Below are positions 28,901 to 36,873 of a stretch of DNA of 36,873 bases, in pieces; position 1 is the stretch's first letter; every line of letters begins with the position of its first letter. The DNA is from Hyphomicrobiales bacterium (lineage in GTDB: Bacteria > Pseudomonadota > Alphaproteobacteria > Rhizobiales > Methyloligellaceae). The translations under genes and the position numbers were made by a program. The stretch is from NCBI GenBank assembly GCA_021775575.1, contig JAJFHO010000186.1, forward strand, positions 1-36,873, read 5' to 3'. The notes under the pieces are model-generated. The model worked only from the letters and a program-made list of their open reading frames with translations, searched no databases and had not been told where the DNA came from.

Positions 28901-29064
28901 AATGGAGCTGTCGTGGAGGTGGTCTTCAGGGCATCGTTGACGATGATTTTCGGTAGCTCGAGCGTCGCATAGAGAAAGGGGAAGGAGGCGAGCGTGATCA
29001 GCGTGATCGCGAATTGCTGCCGCTTGCTGTAACGCCAGATAAAATCGTAGATACTTTTTTCCAT
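25963..29064 (-). CDS. ABC exporter-like protein with degenerate NBD, large NBD insertion and C-terminal cyclic-nucleotide-binding domain
   Basis: 1033 aa: type IV exporter-like TMD (aa ~1-330); NBD-like region with GDTGRDRL in place of Walker A, IGGQRL signature-like, ILIINNALGAYD in place of Walker B/D-loop; CNB domain VPMFRDIRSSNLKLLAFGSKRVTFERGETLFRQGDKGNAAYVILSGEVDILL...GEIALLATVPRTAGARA. Confidence 0.85.
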   Translation of the reverse strand: MEKSIYDFIWRYSKRQQFAITLITLASFPFLYATLELPKIIVNDALKTTSTTAPFFCEGGGFPRVCFGIEFDQASYLLTLCAVLFFLLMANAYFLMTTNTTKNLMSERMTRRLRYMLYQRILRFPLPHFQRVSQGELSTMIAGEVELVRDFIADAIALPVYQGGTLLVILTFMFVQDWLMGVACIALIPLQAYVIPKLQRKINLMNRDRIERARKLSGRVGESVSGIRDIRANNTEVFSQADFSKHLDGIFKVRYRLFKTKYFMKALNVFLLKMTPLLFYSVGGLLILSGRLDVGQLVAALGAYAQLTTPWKELLKYYQRVGDAGLKYQQLVENFELGSLLNGDILEPDTGEAEPLAGSLKFDKLTVSDEDGSKPLDSVSFEVPPGGKLAIVAGDTGRDRLAQIMTRLTQPSSGQVFVGGRNLAQVSDKVLGSQIGYAGAETYIFEGSIGYNSVYGLMREIPGNIGEYDPMEAAASGNSPYDRDQDWTDFKSAGVSSVEELQDWWFKIIRSVELDEIVLQHALNARVDETRTPHLPEKLLEARKHIVARLESDEALSQLIRRYDFDTFNVSAAIGTNLLFGQPMDDRLAPKNFGTNAFIRSILAETGLERQFEEIGFEVAGNLVDMFGDGEAESGLLERLSFVDNATVDRLAGILAKGEDGGIAALDKKDRAELISLTSRISVERHRLGHIDEAFQSKIVEARKLFHDTLPEELADAIAFYEPDKFNPQLSIRRNLIMGRNNQQRANAESKVNELLHDVITEMDLLKDVIISGMDSEAGIGGQRLTTAARQGLGLARSIIKRPKILIINNALGAYDRETVDRIRQNIFKLLPGTSVIWLDSETPKAEDFNEVLVLRDGRIEKRIVDATEHVVEPVAAEAEEEAEAPMAIQAEAAALAKVPMFRDIRSSNLKLLAFGSKRVTFERGETLFRQGDKGNAAYVILSGEVDILLDDGTPDEKQVARLGQHEPVGEIALLATVPRTAGARAFSKVVALEIEKEPFLQIIENDPKVAANAARIASERLANTMMSQQKAA

Positions 29065-29269
29065 AGCCAGATCCCCATGGGCGCCATATCCCGCTTCATG
29101 CGCCCTAATGCCGCACGCGCCAATCTGACCACCTGCCTAACAGGAATACAACGCTGGAAATGTCGAATAACAATATCTGCCAACGGTGTGTGCGGCCTGG
29201 ATTTATTCGACGGGATTGGTCTCGCGGGCTAGCTGAGCGCATATATTACGTATAAGCAGAGACTTAAAG

Positions 29270-29926
29270 ATGCCGCCTTATCATAATGAACATATCCTGG
29301 CCGACGATGCCGCGCGCAACGCTTTGCGGAAGCTGGCATCGTCATGCGCCCAATTCGCGGCGGCCATGCCCGACGACGAGGAGGCACAAGGGAACGCATT
29401 GCAGGGCCTGATCGCGGAAGCCGGAGAACAGATACGAACGCGTACTCTTCGTCTCGCCGACAACTTCGCCGGGAAAGATGAGGTTATCCGGCTTTACAAG
29501 GCGCCCGTCGGCGCGGGCCGGCTGAAACTGCAACTGTTCCCGCTCGATGAGGGCGACACCCATCCGCCCCATGCGCACTACAATCTTATCAGCTGCCAGA
29601 TCGTCCTTAAGGGCCGTGCGCGGATACGCGAATATTCGCTGCTCAGACGCCTGGCCGGCGATGAACTGGAAATTCGGGAAGAGCCGGTCAGGTTCGTGGA
29701 GCCGGGCGACGGGGTTTATACGCTGCAAAAGCGCAACAACATCCATTGGCAGGAGGGGCTTGAGCCCGGCACCGTGCTGCTCAACATCAACTGGCAAGGC
29801 TTCTTCACCGACAATGTGATGGCGCCGGACCGCGCCGTGCACGGACGCTGTTATATCGACTGGGAGCGTGCCCGTCCGGCGGAGCGGGCCGGCTGTTTCA
29901 TCGTGCCGGAGGTCGTCGGCGCCTAA
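29270..29926 (+). CDS. Cupin-like protein
   Basis: HPPHAHYNLISCQIVLKGRARIREYSLL ... VEPGDGVYTLQKRNNIHWQEGLEPGTVLLNINWQG; metal-ligand-like His pattern. Confidence 0.6.
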   Translation: MPPYHNEHILADDAARNALRKLASSCAQFAAAMPDDEEAQGNALQGLIAEAGEQIRTRTLRLADNFAGKDEVIRLYKAPVGAGRLKLQLFPLDEGDTHPPHAHYNLISCQIVLKGRARIREYSLLRRLAGDELEIREEPVRFVEPGDGVYTLQKRNNIHWQEGLEPGTVLLNINWQGFFTDNVMAPDRAVHGRCYIDWERARPAERAGCFIVPEVVGA

Positions 29927-29935
29927 ATCGCGTCC

Positions 29936-30568
29936 CTAGCGCGCATATTTCACCGAACAGCCATAGGCGCGGGTCGCGCGCGGATCCGGCAGCTTGCCCG
30001 CGGCCATCGCCGCAAGGGCGGAGCGGACATAATTCGTCGCTTTGGCGACATCGTCGTGGCTGGCACTGGGAATATCGTCAATCGCTCCCTTGTAGGCGAG
30101 CACGCCTTTATCATCGACAACATACATATGCGGCGTCGCGGTCGCCTCATAGACGCGGCCAATGTCGCCTTCCTCATCGAGGATGACCGCCGCCGGGCTG
30201 GCGCCTCGGCTTGCGGTCAGCTCGTTGGCGCGCTGCGGCGAAACATGCCCCTGCCGGCCCGGCGCGGACGAAATCACCGAAAGCCACACGATATCTTTGT
30301 TGCCGGCTTGCTTTTGCAGCGCCTGCATGTTGCCGGTGCCATAATGCTTGCCGACAAAAGGGCAACCGTGATTGGTCCACTCCAGAACCACGGTCTTGCC
30401 CCGATAGTCGCCGAGCTTCACCGTCTTGCCGTCGCTGGTCTGGCCCGTGAATTCAGGCGCCGGCTTGCCGACAATGGCATCCGCCCTGACGGGCGGCGAC
30501 AGGGCAAAACATGCGAGCGTCAGTGCCACGACGGCCGCTGAGTGCCGGTACAGCGCAAATTCGACCAT
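29936..30568 (-). CDS. Secreted thioredoxin-fold / AhpC-TSA redoxin family protein
   Basis: Signal peptide MVEFALYRHSAAVVALTLACFALSPPVRADA; KPAPEFTGQTSDGKTVKLGDYRGKTVVLEWTNHGCPFVGKHY; ATATPHMYVVDDKGVLAYKGAIDD. Confidence 0.85.
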   Translation of the reverse strand: MVEFALYRHSAAVVALTLACFALSPPVRADAIVGKPAPEFTGQTSDGKTVKLGDYRGKTVVLEWTNHGCPFVGKHYGTGNMQALQKQAGNKDIVWLSVISSAPGRQGHVSPQRANELTASRGASPAAVILDEEGDIGRVYEATATPHMYVVDDKGVLAYKGAIDDIPSASHDDVAKATNYVRSALAAMAAGKLPDPRATRAYGCSVKYAR

Positions 30569-30742
30569 CCTTGGCCTCCCGATCTGAAAACAAGTCCTTC
30601 CACAAGTATCTGTGCCGCAACTTGTCTTTTTCAAGACGAACCGTGAGCGTGCGGGAAAAGGGTCAAGCTGGGAATATGACCGGAAGGGGGATGCGGTGAT
30701 CCGTATCGTGACGGGATCGGGTCACGGGTTTAGGCTAAAGGC

Positions 30743-31015
30743 ATGCAGCAGCACCCTTCCGGAAACGCCAACTTGTTCCAGGACGCGGTGATCTGCGGCG
30801 CGATCGCCGGCGGCATCGCCTGGCTGTTCGGCAGACACCTGTTTTTCTGGATGCTGGTGTGCGCGATAGTGGGACCGATCATTGTTCTGTGGGCCGGACG
30901 CGCGGTTCGGGCATTGCCCTTCGATCTGCCGGGAAAACAGAGCGGAACGTATGAATTCGCGGTTTTTTCGCTGCTCGCGGCGATTTTGATCGCCCTTGAT
31001 CCCTTTGGCTTGTAG
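30743..31015 (+). CDS. Small membrane protein, 90 aa
   Basis: LFQDAVICGAIAGGIAWLFGRHLFFWMLVCAIVGPIIVLWAGRAV...FAVFSLLAAILIALDPFGL; about three hydrophobic segments. Confidence 0.5.
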   Translation: MQQHPSGNANLFQDAVICGAIAGGIAWLFGRHLFFWMLVCAIVGPIIVLWAGRAVRALPFDLPGKQSGTYEFAVFSLLAAILIALDPFGL

Positions 31016-31103
31016 ATGTGGCCGGTGGAGGGAATACTTCCATTCGATGGCCCGGCCGCGCGCCAGCCCTATTGTGCAAGTGCCCAGCCACGCGAGGACG
31101 GAT

Positions 31104-32474
31104 ATGAGCATCGCCAGACAGCATGACGCGGAACAGCATTTTCCGGTCACCGCGGATTTCGCAGCCTGGATCGCCGGGCTCCGGGAGAGCGATATTCCCG
31201 AAACCGCCTTTGTTCGAGCCCGCCATGCCTTGCTGGACTGGTTCGGCGTAACGATCGCCGGCGCCCGCGAGCCTCTGGTGGAGATGATGGCAGCCGAATA
31301 TGCGGGCGAGCCTGGCGACCCCTGCACCCTCGTCGGCCGTGGCGCGCGGGCGCGGCCTCACGATGCCGCGCTCGTCAATGGCACAGCCTCGCACGCGCTC
31401 GACTATGATGATGTTAACCGCCGCCTGCACGGCCACCCGACGGTGTGCATGGCGCCCGCCGCGCTGGCGCTGGGGGAACTTCTGAAATCCAGCGGCCGCG
31501 AAGTGCTGGTCGGCTTCATCGCCGGCACCGAGGCCGGCTGCAACTTGGGCGAAATGTCCGACGAGGCCCATTACGAGGCCGGCTTTCATGCCACCGGCAC
31601 CATGGGCACCTTCGGCGCGGCGGCTTCTGCCGCGAAGATGATGCGGCTCGACGCCGGCGCGACGGCGAACGCTCTGGGTATCGCGGCATCGCAGGCCGCC
31701 GGTCTCAAAGCCAATTTCGGCACCATGACCAAGCCGCTGCATGCGGGCAAGGCGGCGATGAACGGCATCATCGCGGCGCGGCTGGCGGCGCGCGGGTTCA
31801 CGGCCAACACGGCCGCCATCGAAGCGCCACAGGGATTTGCCGCCACCCAGGCACCCGATTTCACAGCCGGTCCGATACGGGGCGACGCCAACCGGGCCTA
31901 TGCGGTGGAGGAGATATTGTTCAAATATCACGCGGCCTGTTACCTCACCCATTCCTGTCTGGAGGCAATTGGCGAATTACGGGAGAAACACGCGATCGCG
32001 CTCGACAATGTGAAGACGGTGAGGCTGCATATCCGCCCGACTCACTTCTCGGTCTGCTGCATCCCGGCGCCAAAGACGGGCCTGGAGATCAAATTCTCCA
32101 TTGCCCATCTGGCGGTATTGGCGCTGGACGGCGTCGATACCGCGGCGCTCGAAAGCTATAGCGATGCCAATGCGAACGACCCCCGCTACATCGCGGCGCG
32201 CGAGCAAAAAGTGCAGATTGACGGGCGGAGCGATATCGACCGCCTCGCCGGAGCGGTCACGCTGGAGCTTGGCGACGGGCGCACACTTACTGCGCAGGGC
32301 GATGTCGGCCGGCCCGCCGTCGACCAGGATGCACAATGGCAGAAGTTGAGCGCCAAATTCCACGCTCTGACCGCGCCGGTGATCGGCCCTGAGCGCGCCA
32401 GGGCTATCGAAGATCAGATTGCCCGGCTCGACGGGACCGCCGACCTCGGCGCGCTGATGCAGGCGGCCCATTAG
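31104..32474 (+). CDS. MmgE/PrpD family protein
   Basis: RARHALLDWFGVTIAGAREPL; LVNGTASHALDYDDVNRRLHGHPTVCMAPAALALGE; GLKANFGTMTKPLHAGKAAMNGIIAARLAARGF. GAGGACGG upstream of the ATG at 31104. Confidence 0.92.
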   Translation: MSIARQHDAEQHFPVTADFAAWIAGLRESDIPETAFVRARHALLDWFGVTIAGAREPLVEMMAAEYAGEPGDPCTLVGRGARARPHDAALVNGTASHALDYDDVNRRLHGHPTVCMAPAALALGELLKSSGREVLVGFIAGTEAGCNLGEMSDEAHYEAGFHATGTMGTFGAAASAAKMMRLDAGATANALGIAASQAAGLKANFGTMTKPLHAGKAAMNGIIAARLAARGFTANTAAIEAPQGFAATQAPDFTAGPIRGDANRAYAVEEILFKYHAACYLTHSCLEAIGELREKHAIALDNVKTVRLHIRPTHFSVCCIPAPKTGLEIKFSIAHLAVLALDGVDTAALESYSDANANDPRYIAAREQKVQIDGRSDIDRLAGAVTLELGDGRTLTAQGDVGRPAVDQDAQWQKLSAKFHALTAPVIGPERARAIEDQIARLDGTADLGALMQAAH

Positions 32475-32481
32475 CGCCCTC

Positions 32482-33708
32482 ATGCAAAGAGCCACGACCG
32501 AGACGAATAGGACGCCTTACAAAGGTCACTGGTTCATCACCGGCCTCGGCGTCGGCCAGCTCGTCTCCTGGGGGACATTCTTCTACGCCTTCCCGCTGAT
32601 CGCCGAACCGATGGGGCGGGAGTTGTCGCTGACCAAACCGGAAGTCTACGCCGCCGCCAGCATCGGACTGGCCTTTGCCGGCATTGCCTCTTATCCGGTC
32701 GGCGCGGCGATCGACCGGGGCAACGGCCGCGCCATCATGGCGATCGGATCGGCGATTGGCGGGCTGCTGTTCATTGCCTGGTCGCAGGTCAACAGCCTCT
32801 GGACCTTTTACCCGCTGCTGGCGGGGATGGGGATTGTTCAGGCGATGACCCTGTATGAACCGGCTTTCGCGGTGGTGGCGAGGCGGTTCCGGGAGGATGC
32901 GCGCGGCGCCATCACGACGCTGACATTGTGGGGCGGCTTCGCCTCGACGGTCTTTGTTCCGCTCACCCAATTGCTGATCGACAATTTCGGCTGGCGCCAT
33001 GCCCTCATTGCACTCGGCGTCATCAATCTGGGACTGTGCGTCACGCTTTACGCGGTGACCATCGATCCGAAGTCCGATCCGCCGCCGCTGCACCCGCCAG
33101 GAGCCGATGCAGCGGAAGCGTTGTCGGGGCGCGAGGTCGTGCACTGGGCGTTCGGGCAGCCGGTTTTCTGGGGCGTGCTCATTGCGTTCTCGCTATATCT
33201 CGGGATCCATTCGGGTCTTATCTTCCACCTCTATCCGCTGCTTCTCGAGCGCGGTTACGACACCGCGACCACGGTTGCCGCGCTTGCCATCATCGGCCCG
33301 GCGCAGGTAGCGGGGCGTGTCGCCATCTGGTTGTTCGCGTCAAAAGCGACGATCCGGACAGTCGGAATGGTTACGGTATTGCTGTTCCCTGTCGGCATCG
33401 CCGTGCTGTTTCTCGATTCACTCGGCTTTCTCGCTCCCGCCCTGTTCGCGGTCATCTATGGCGCGGCCAACGGAATTTTCACCATCGTCAGGGGGACAGC
33501 GATACCGGAGATGCTGACCCGCGAGGCCTATGGCGCTATCAACGGCGCAATCGCGGGTCCCGCCTTCGTCCTGCGCGCGCTGGCGCCCGTTGCAGTTGCG
33601 TTTCTATGGAGTTCGGGAGGGTCCTATAGCACGGTGCTGATCGGCGCGATCATCGGAACCGCTTTCGTCGCGATGGCCTTCTGGTTCGCAGCCCTTGCGC
33701 GGCGGTGA
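32482..33708 (+). CDS. MFS transporter
   Basis: 408 aa, about 12 hydrophobic segments; GLAFAGIASYPVGAAIDRGNGRAIMAIGSAIGG; GPAQVAGRVAIWLF. Confidence 0.85.
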   Translation: MQRATTETNRTPYKGHWFITGLGVGQLVSWGTFFYAFPLIAEPMGRELSLTKPEVYAAASIGLAFAGIASYPVGAAIDRGNGRAIMAIGSAIGGLLFIAWSQVNSLWTFYPLLAGMGIVQAMTLYEPAFAVVARRFREDARGAITTLTLWGGFASTVFVPLTQLLIDNFGWRHALIALGVINLGLCVTLYAVTIDPKSDPPPLHPPGADAAEALSGREVVHWAFGQPVFWGVLIAFSLYLGIHSGLIFHLYPLLLERGYDTATTVAALAIIGPAQVAGRVAIWLFASKATIRTVGMVTVLLFPVGIAVLFLDSLGFLAPALFAVIYGAANGIFTIVRGTAIPEMLTREAYGAINGAIAGPAFVLRALAPVAVAFLWSSGGSYSTVLIGAIIGTAFVAMAFWFAALARR

Positions 33709-33751
33709 AGATGACGTAGAACTCTTGCGGTGAAACTCCGGAGCAACCCTC

Positions 33752-34675
33752 GTGCGGGATGATGTGGCCCATAAAGCTGTGAAATGCCCCGTCTGCGCGG
33801 CGGCGATGACGCAGCGCAACCCCGACTGGTGGCATGTCTGCGGGGCATGCGGCATGCAGGCATCCACTCTGCAGCCGGCGTTCGACGATACGCCGATGGA
33901 GGAGATGTTCGATTGGGAGCAGCGCGAAACCGCCTTTGCTCCTCTGCGCCAGGCAAATGCGGAAAAGCTTCTGGACAGGCTTGAAAAGGTTGCTCCGCCG
34001 CCCGCCCGGCTGCTGGATGTGGGCTGTGCCGAAGGGTGGTTCGTCCAGGCGGCCTGCGCGCGCGGCTACGAGGTCCAAGGGCTGGAGCCAGACGAACGCA
34101 TGGCCCGGAAAGCGGACAAGACGCTTAACATCCGCGCCGGATTTTTCCCCGATGCGCTTGGCCGCGCGGAAGGTTTCGACATCATCGTCTTCAACGATGT
34201 GTTTGAACATCTGCCCGATGTCCGCGCGGCAATGCGCGCTTGCGAAAAACACCTCGCGCCAAAGGGCATTCTGGTCATCAATTTCCCAAACGCGCTCGGC
34301 GGAATTTATCGCCTCTCCTGCGTTGCCGCCCGGCTTGGCTTTTCCGGACCGTTCCGGCGGATGTGGCAGCAAGACTATCCCTCGCCGCATCTGACCTATT
34401 TCACGCCGGCGACGCTTCTCACGCTCGCTGAAAGCGCGGGACTGGGTGAAAAGTGCCGCTTTGCCCTGCCCGCGATGGAACCGGCGGAGCTTTGGGCGCG
34501 GATTCGCTGCGACCGCAGCCGATCGCTCGCTTATTCCATAGCTGCCTGGACGTCTGTCATGGGCGCCATGCCGCTGCTTGCGATGATGCCCTCGGATATA
34601 AGCGTTCAGATGTTCGCAAAGACGGCACGGAACGGGCCCGCGCGGCGGCGCAAGAAAAATCCCGAAGTTTCCTGA
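33752..34675 (+). CDS. Class I SAM methyltransferase with N-terminal zinc ribbon
   Basis: CPVCAAAMTQRNPDWWHVCGACG zinc ribbon; LLDVGCAEGWFVQAACARGYEVQGLEPDE; FDIIVFNDVFEHLPDVRAAM. Confidence 0.85.
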   Translation: MRDDVAHKAVKCPVCAAAMTQRNPDWWHVCGACGMQASTLQPAFDDTPMEEMFDWEQRETAFAPLRQANAEKLLDRLEKVAPPPARLLDVGCAEGWFVQAACARGYEVQGLEPDERMARKADKTLNIRAGFFPDALGRAEGFDIIVFNDVFEHLPDVRAAMRACEKHLAPKGILVINFPNALGGIYRLSCVAARLGFSGPFRRMWQQDYPSPHLTYFTPATLLTLAESAGLGEKCRFALPAMEPAELWARIRCDRSRSLAYSIAAWTSVMGAMPLLAMMPSDISVQMFAKTARNGPARRRKKNPEVS

Positions 34676-34684
34676 TCGGGTTTT
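34656..34684 (+). terminator. Possible rho-independent terminator overlapping the end of the zinc-ribbon methyltransferase
   Basis: CCCGA (34661-34665) / TCGGG (34676-34680) followed by TTTT, preceded by an A-run. Confidence 0.45.
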
Positions 34685-34737
34685 GCCGCATGGCCGCCCC
34701 CGCGCGATCAGCCGGAGCCTTTTCGGGCTATCGGACC

Positions 34738-35088
34738 CTAGGTCGCGCTGACGACGATCCCGGCGACGATGAGAAACACGCCGGCCCAATATCTCAGGCT
34801 GAGCGCCTCGCCGAACACCAGCCACGCGCCAACCGGCACCAGCACGAAGGCCAGCGCCATGAAGATATAGGCGCGGCTCAATGGCAGATCCCGCAGGGCC
34901 AGTACCCAGAAAATCGTTGCAACGCCATAGAGCACCAAGCCGGCGGAAAAGGCCGCGAGAATATCGGCCTGGGTTATCAGCGAGGTGAACGAATTTCCGC
35001 TCAGCCTGTTCCCCACAAATTTGAAGATGAGCTGCCCGAGCGAAATGCCCACCATGCACAGCAAGGCCCAGAAGTAAGCCTTGTTCAT
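34738..35088 (-). CDS. SMR/EamA-like four-TM transporter (ArnE/EmrE-like)
   Basis: MNKAYFWALLCMVGISLGQLIFKFVGNRL...LVLYGVATIFWVLALRDLPLSRAYIFMALAFVLVPVGAWLVFGEALSLRYWAGVFLIVAGIVV; four TM helices. Confidence 0.82.
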   Translation of the reverse strand: MNKAYFWALLCMVGISLGQLIFKFVGNRLSGNSFTSLITQADILAAFSAGLVLYGVATIFWVLALRDLPLSRAYIFMALAFVLVPVGAWLVFGEALSLRYWAGVFLIVAGIVVSAT

Positions 35089-35294
35089 GACGGCGCACCG
35101 TTGGCCGGGCGGGCGCTTGATTGCGGAGCGAGGTTCAAATCGAACCAGTGTCCGGGCTGGCAGTCGCGCGCGGCCAGCATGTGCATTGGCGGCGGTATCG
35201 GGCCGGACAGCCCTGCCGCATCGTTGTTCTGACAGCAAACACAAACCCGGCGCTGACAGAAGCCGCTGTAAACCGGGTCGGATGTCATTTGCAT
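35085..35294 (-). CDS. Small Cys-rich ORF (69 aa), ATGA-coupled to the SMR-like gene
   Basis: MQMTSDPVYSGFCQRRVCVCCQNNDAAGLSGPIPPPMHMLAARDCQPGHWFDLNLAPQS...; stop overlaps the ATG at 35088; GC-rich third positions in this frame. Confidence 0.4.
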   Translation of the reverse strand: MQMTSDPVYSGFCQRRVCVCCQNNDAAGLSGPIPPPMHMLAARDCQPGHWFDLNLAPQSSARPANGAPS

Positions 35295-35726
35295 TGAAAG
35301 GATTTCCCTTCAGCGTTTCTGCGCGACCCGTCGCCGCCAGCCATTCGAACCCGCCATAGCGGAGAAGCCGGTTCAAGACAATAGACTAATCATAAGCCGA
35401 ACCCGCAAGGCGCGGCGCAGGCGGAAGTATTGACTTTCGCAAGGCCTGCCATTCTGATCAGCATCATGCCGCCCGGCGTGGCCCTTCTGCAAACGCGGTC
35501 GCGCGTCGCCTTGACTTTGCTGGCCGTTTGGGCCTGATTTGCGCGCCCTCGACACATCCGGCGGACACGGGTCGGGCGCGGCGTTTGAAAACGGAAGGGG
35601 CACGGCATTGGCCGCCACGATATCGCAGAAAGAGGCGAGTTCCCGCCACCTGTTCGACCGAAATATTCTGACAGATCCGGTGAAGCTCATGCTCGTTACG
35701 CCGCCGGCGCGGCGGACGGGGGCGTC

Positions 35727-36728
35727 ATGACCGATACGGCGCCGCGCATCGCAGTCCTGGTGCCCTGCTATAAAGTGGAACGCCATGTGCTGGACGTGCT
35801 GGCGCGCATACCTCAATCCGTATGGCGAATCTATTGCATAGACGACGCCTGTCCGAATCGCTCAGGCCGCCTGATCGAGGAGAAATGCGCCGATAGCCGC
35901 GTAAAAGTGCTCTATCACGAGAGCAATCGCGGGGTCGGTGGCGCGGTAAAAACCGGTTACCGCGCCGCGCGGGCGGATGGCTGCACCATCGCCGTCAAAA
36001 TCGACGGAGACGGTCAGATGGATCCCGAGCTCATAGACCGCTTCGTCGCCCCGATCCTTGCCGGGCAATGCGACTACACCAAAGGCAATCGCTTCTATTA
36101 TCTTGAAGACGTAGAAGCCATGCCGGTATTCCGGATGTTCGGGAATGCGGCGCTAAGCTTCCTGTCCAAATTGTCGAGCGGCTACTGGTCGCTTTTCGAT
36201 CCGACCAACGGTTACACCGCACTGCATCTGGCGTTGCTGGACGTGTATCCGCTTGACAAGGTGCATGACCGCTATTTCTTCGAATCCGACATGTTGTTCC
36301 GCCTTAACATCGCCAGGGCGGTCGTCAAGGATATCCCGATGCGGGCCCTTTACGCGGATGAGCGGTCGAATCTGAGCGTCACGCGGGTCTTCCTGCCATT
36401 TCTCGGCAACCATCTCCGCAACCTGGGCAAACGCCTCTTCTACAGCTATTTCCTGCGCGATTTCCAGGTCGCCTCCATCGAGATTATCACTGGACCAGTG
36501 CTGCTGCTGTTCGGCGTTCTTTACGGCGGCTACCACTGGTGGCAGTCGGCCCATGCGGAAGCTGCGGCGCCCACCGGTACGGTGGTCATTCCGGCGCTTG
36601 CCATTATTCTCGGAGTGCAGCTCATCCTGTCGGCGCTGAATTTCGACCTGCGCAACATGCCCGACGACCCCGTGCATCCCTACCTGCCGACCGGAGAAGA
36701 GCGCGACGGACGGTCGGGGACGGACTAG
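35727..36728 (+). CDS. GT2-family glycosyltransferase (dolichyl/undecaprenyl-phosphate sugar transferase-like) with C-terminal TM helices
   Basis: RIAVLVPCYKVERHVLDVLARIP; YCIDDACPNRSG; HESNRGVGGAVKTGYRAARADGCTIAVKIDGDGQMDPELI; C-terminal hydrophobic segments. Confidence 0.88.
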   Translation: MTDTAPRIAVLVPCYKVERHVLDVLARIPQSVWRIYCIDDACPNRSGRLIEEKCADSRVKVLYHESNRGVGGAVKTGYRAARADGCTIAVKIDGDGQMDPELIDRFVAPILAGQCDYTKGNRFYYLEDVEAMPVFRMFGNAALSFLSKLSSGYWSLFDPTNGYTALHLALLDVYPLDKVHDRYFFESDMLFRLNIARAVVKDIPMRALYADERSNLSVTRVFLPFLGNHLRNLGKRLFYSYFLRDFQVASIEIITGPVLLLFGVLYGGYHWWQSAHAEAAAPTGTVVIPALAIILGVQLILSALNFDLRNMPDDPVHPYLPTGEERDGRSGTD

Positions 36729-36734
36729 CGGCCT

Positions 36735-36873
36735 ATGTTCCCGCTTTCCGACGACAATCCGAGCCAGATTACCCCGGTCGTTACATGGGCGCTGATCGGC
36801 GCCTGCATCGTCGTTTTTACCTGGCAGCTTTCGCTCGGGGAAAAGCAAGGGGAGCTGGCTATCTTTCGCCTCG
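36735..36873 (+). CDS. Rhomboid-family intramembrane protease, N-terminus only
   Basis: Manual translation MFPLSDDNPSQITPVVTWALIGACIVVFTWQLSLGEKQGELAIFRL, open to the window end; matches the usual N-terminal pattern of bacterial rhomboid proteins. Confidence 0.65.
   Translation, partial: MFPLSDDNPSQITPVVTWALIGACIVVFTWQLSLGEKQGELAIFRL

Noticed and set aside
33650-35098. 482-aa minus-strand ORF
   Set aside because: Antisense to the zinc-ribbon methyltransferase and MFS end; low-complexity Arg/Gly-rich translation.
35131-35150. GGTTCAAATCGAACC, resembling a tRNA T-arm
   Set aside because: No flanking acceptor, anticodon or D-arm structure; lies in an ORF region.
35539-35730. 63-aa ORF overlapping the GT2 start (ATGA)
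   Set aside because: Starts at TTG, no RBS or recognisable motif; overlap may be coincidental.
1-36873. CRISPR arrays, IS elements, prophage or integron structures
   Set aside because: No regularly spaced repeats, transposase/integrase motifs or terminal inverted repeats seen.

Overview
This 36.9 kb window is a GC-rich, gene-dense stretch of a bacterial chromosome. GcrA and an argD-argF-hslO order point to an alphaproteobacterium. From left to right it holds: hslO (partial), argF and argD on the minus strand; a probable decayed gene and a terminator; gcrA; a divergent class A PBP-like gene followed by a large membrane protein; small hypothetical genes; a DUF1611-like P-loop protein; and a collinear block of Asp/Asn-hydroxylase-like protein, fused double-ATPase peptide ABC importer and heparin-lyase-like protein. 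Next is a radical SAM / GT28-like / GT4 / GT28-like / radical SAM cluster, then a minus-strand pair of a methyltransferase-like protein and a 1033-aa ABC-exporter-like protein. The right end holds a cupin, redoxin, MmgE/PrpD, MFS, zinc-ribbon methyltransferase, SMR-like transporter, GT2 and a partial rhomboid. The most unusual element is the 1033-aa ABC-like protein. Its reading frame is intact, but Walker A, Walker B and the H-loop are all non-canonical. About 270 extra residues lie between Walker A and the signature, including three copies of a Q-loop-downstream-like motif, and a cyclic-nucleotide-binding domain sits at the C-terminus. Its stop codon lies 3 nt from the start of the methyltransferase-like gene. 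No rRNA, tRNA, CRISPR array or transposon was recognised. All family calls come from reading motifs by eye; no database search was run.
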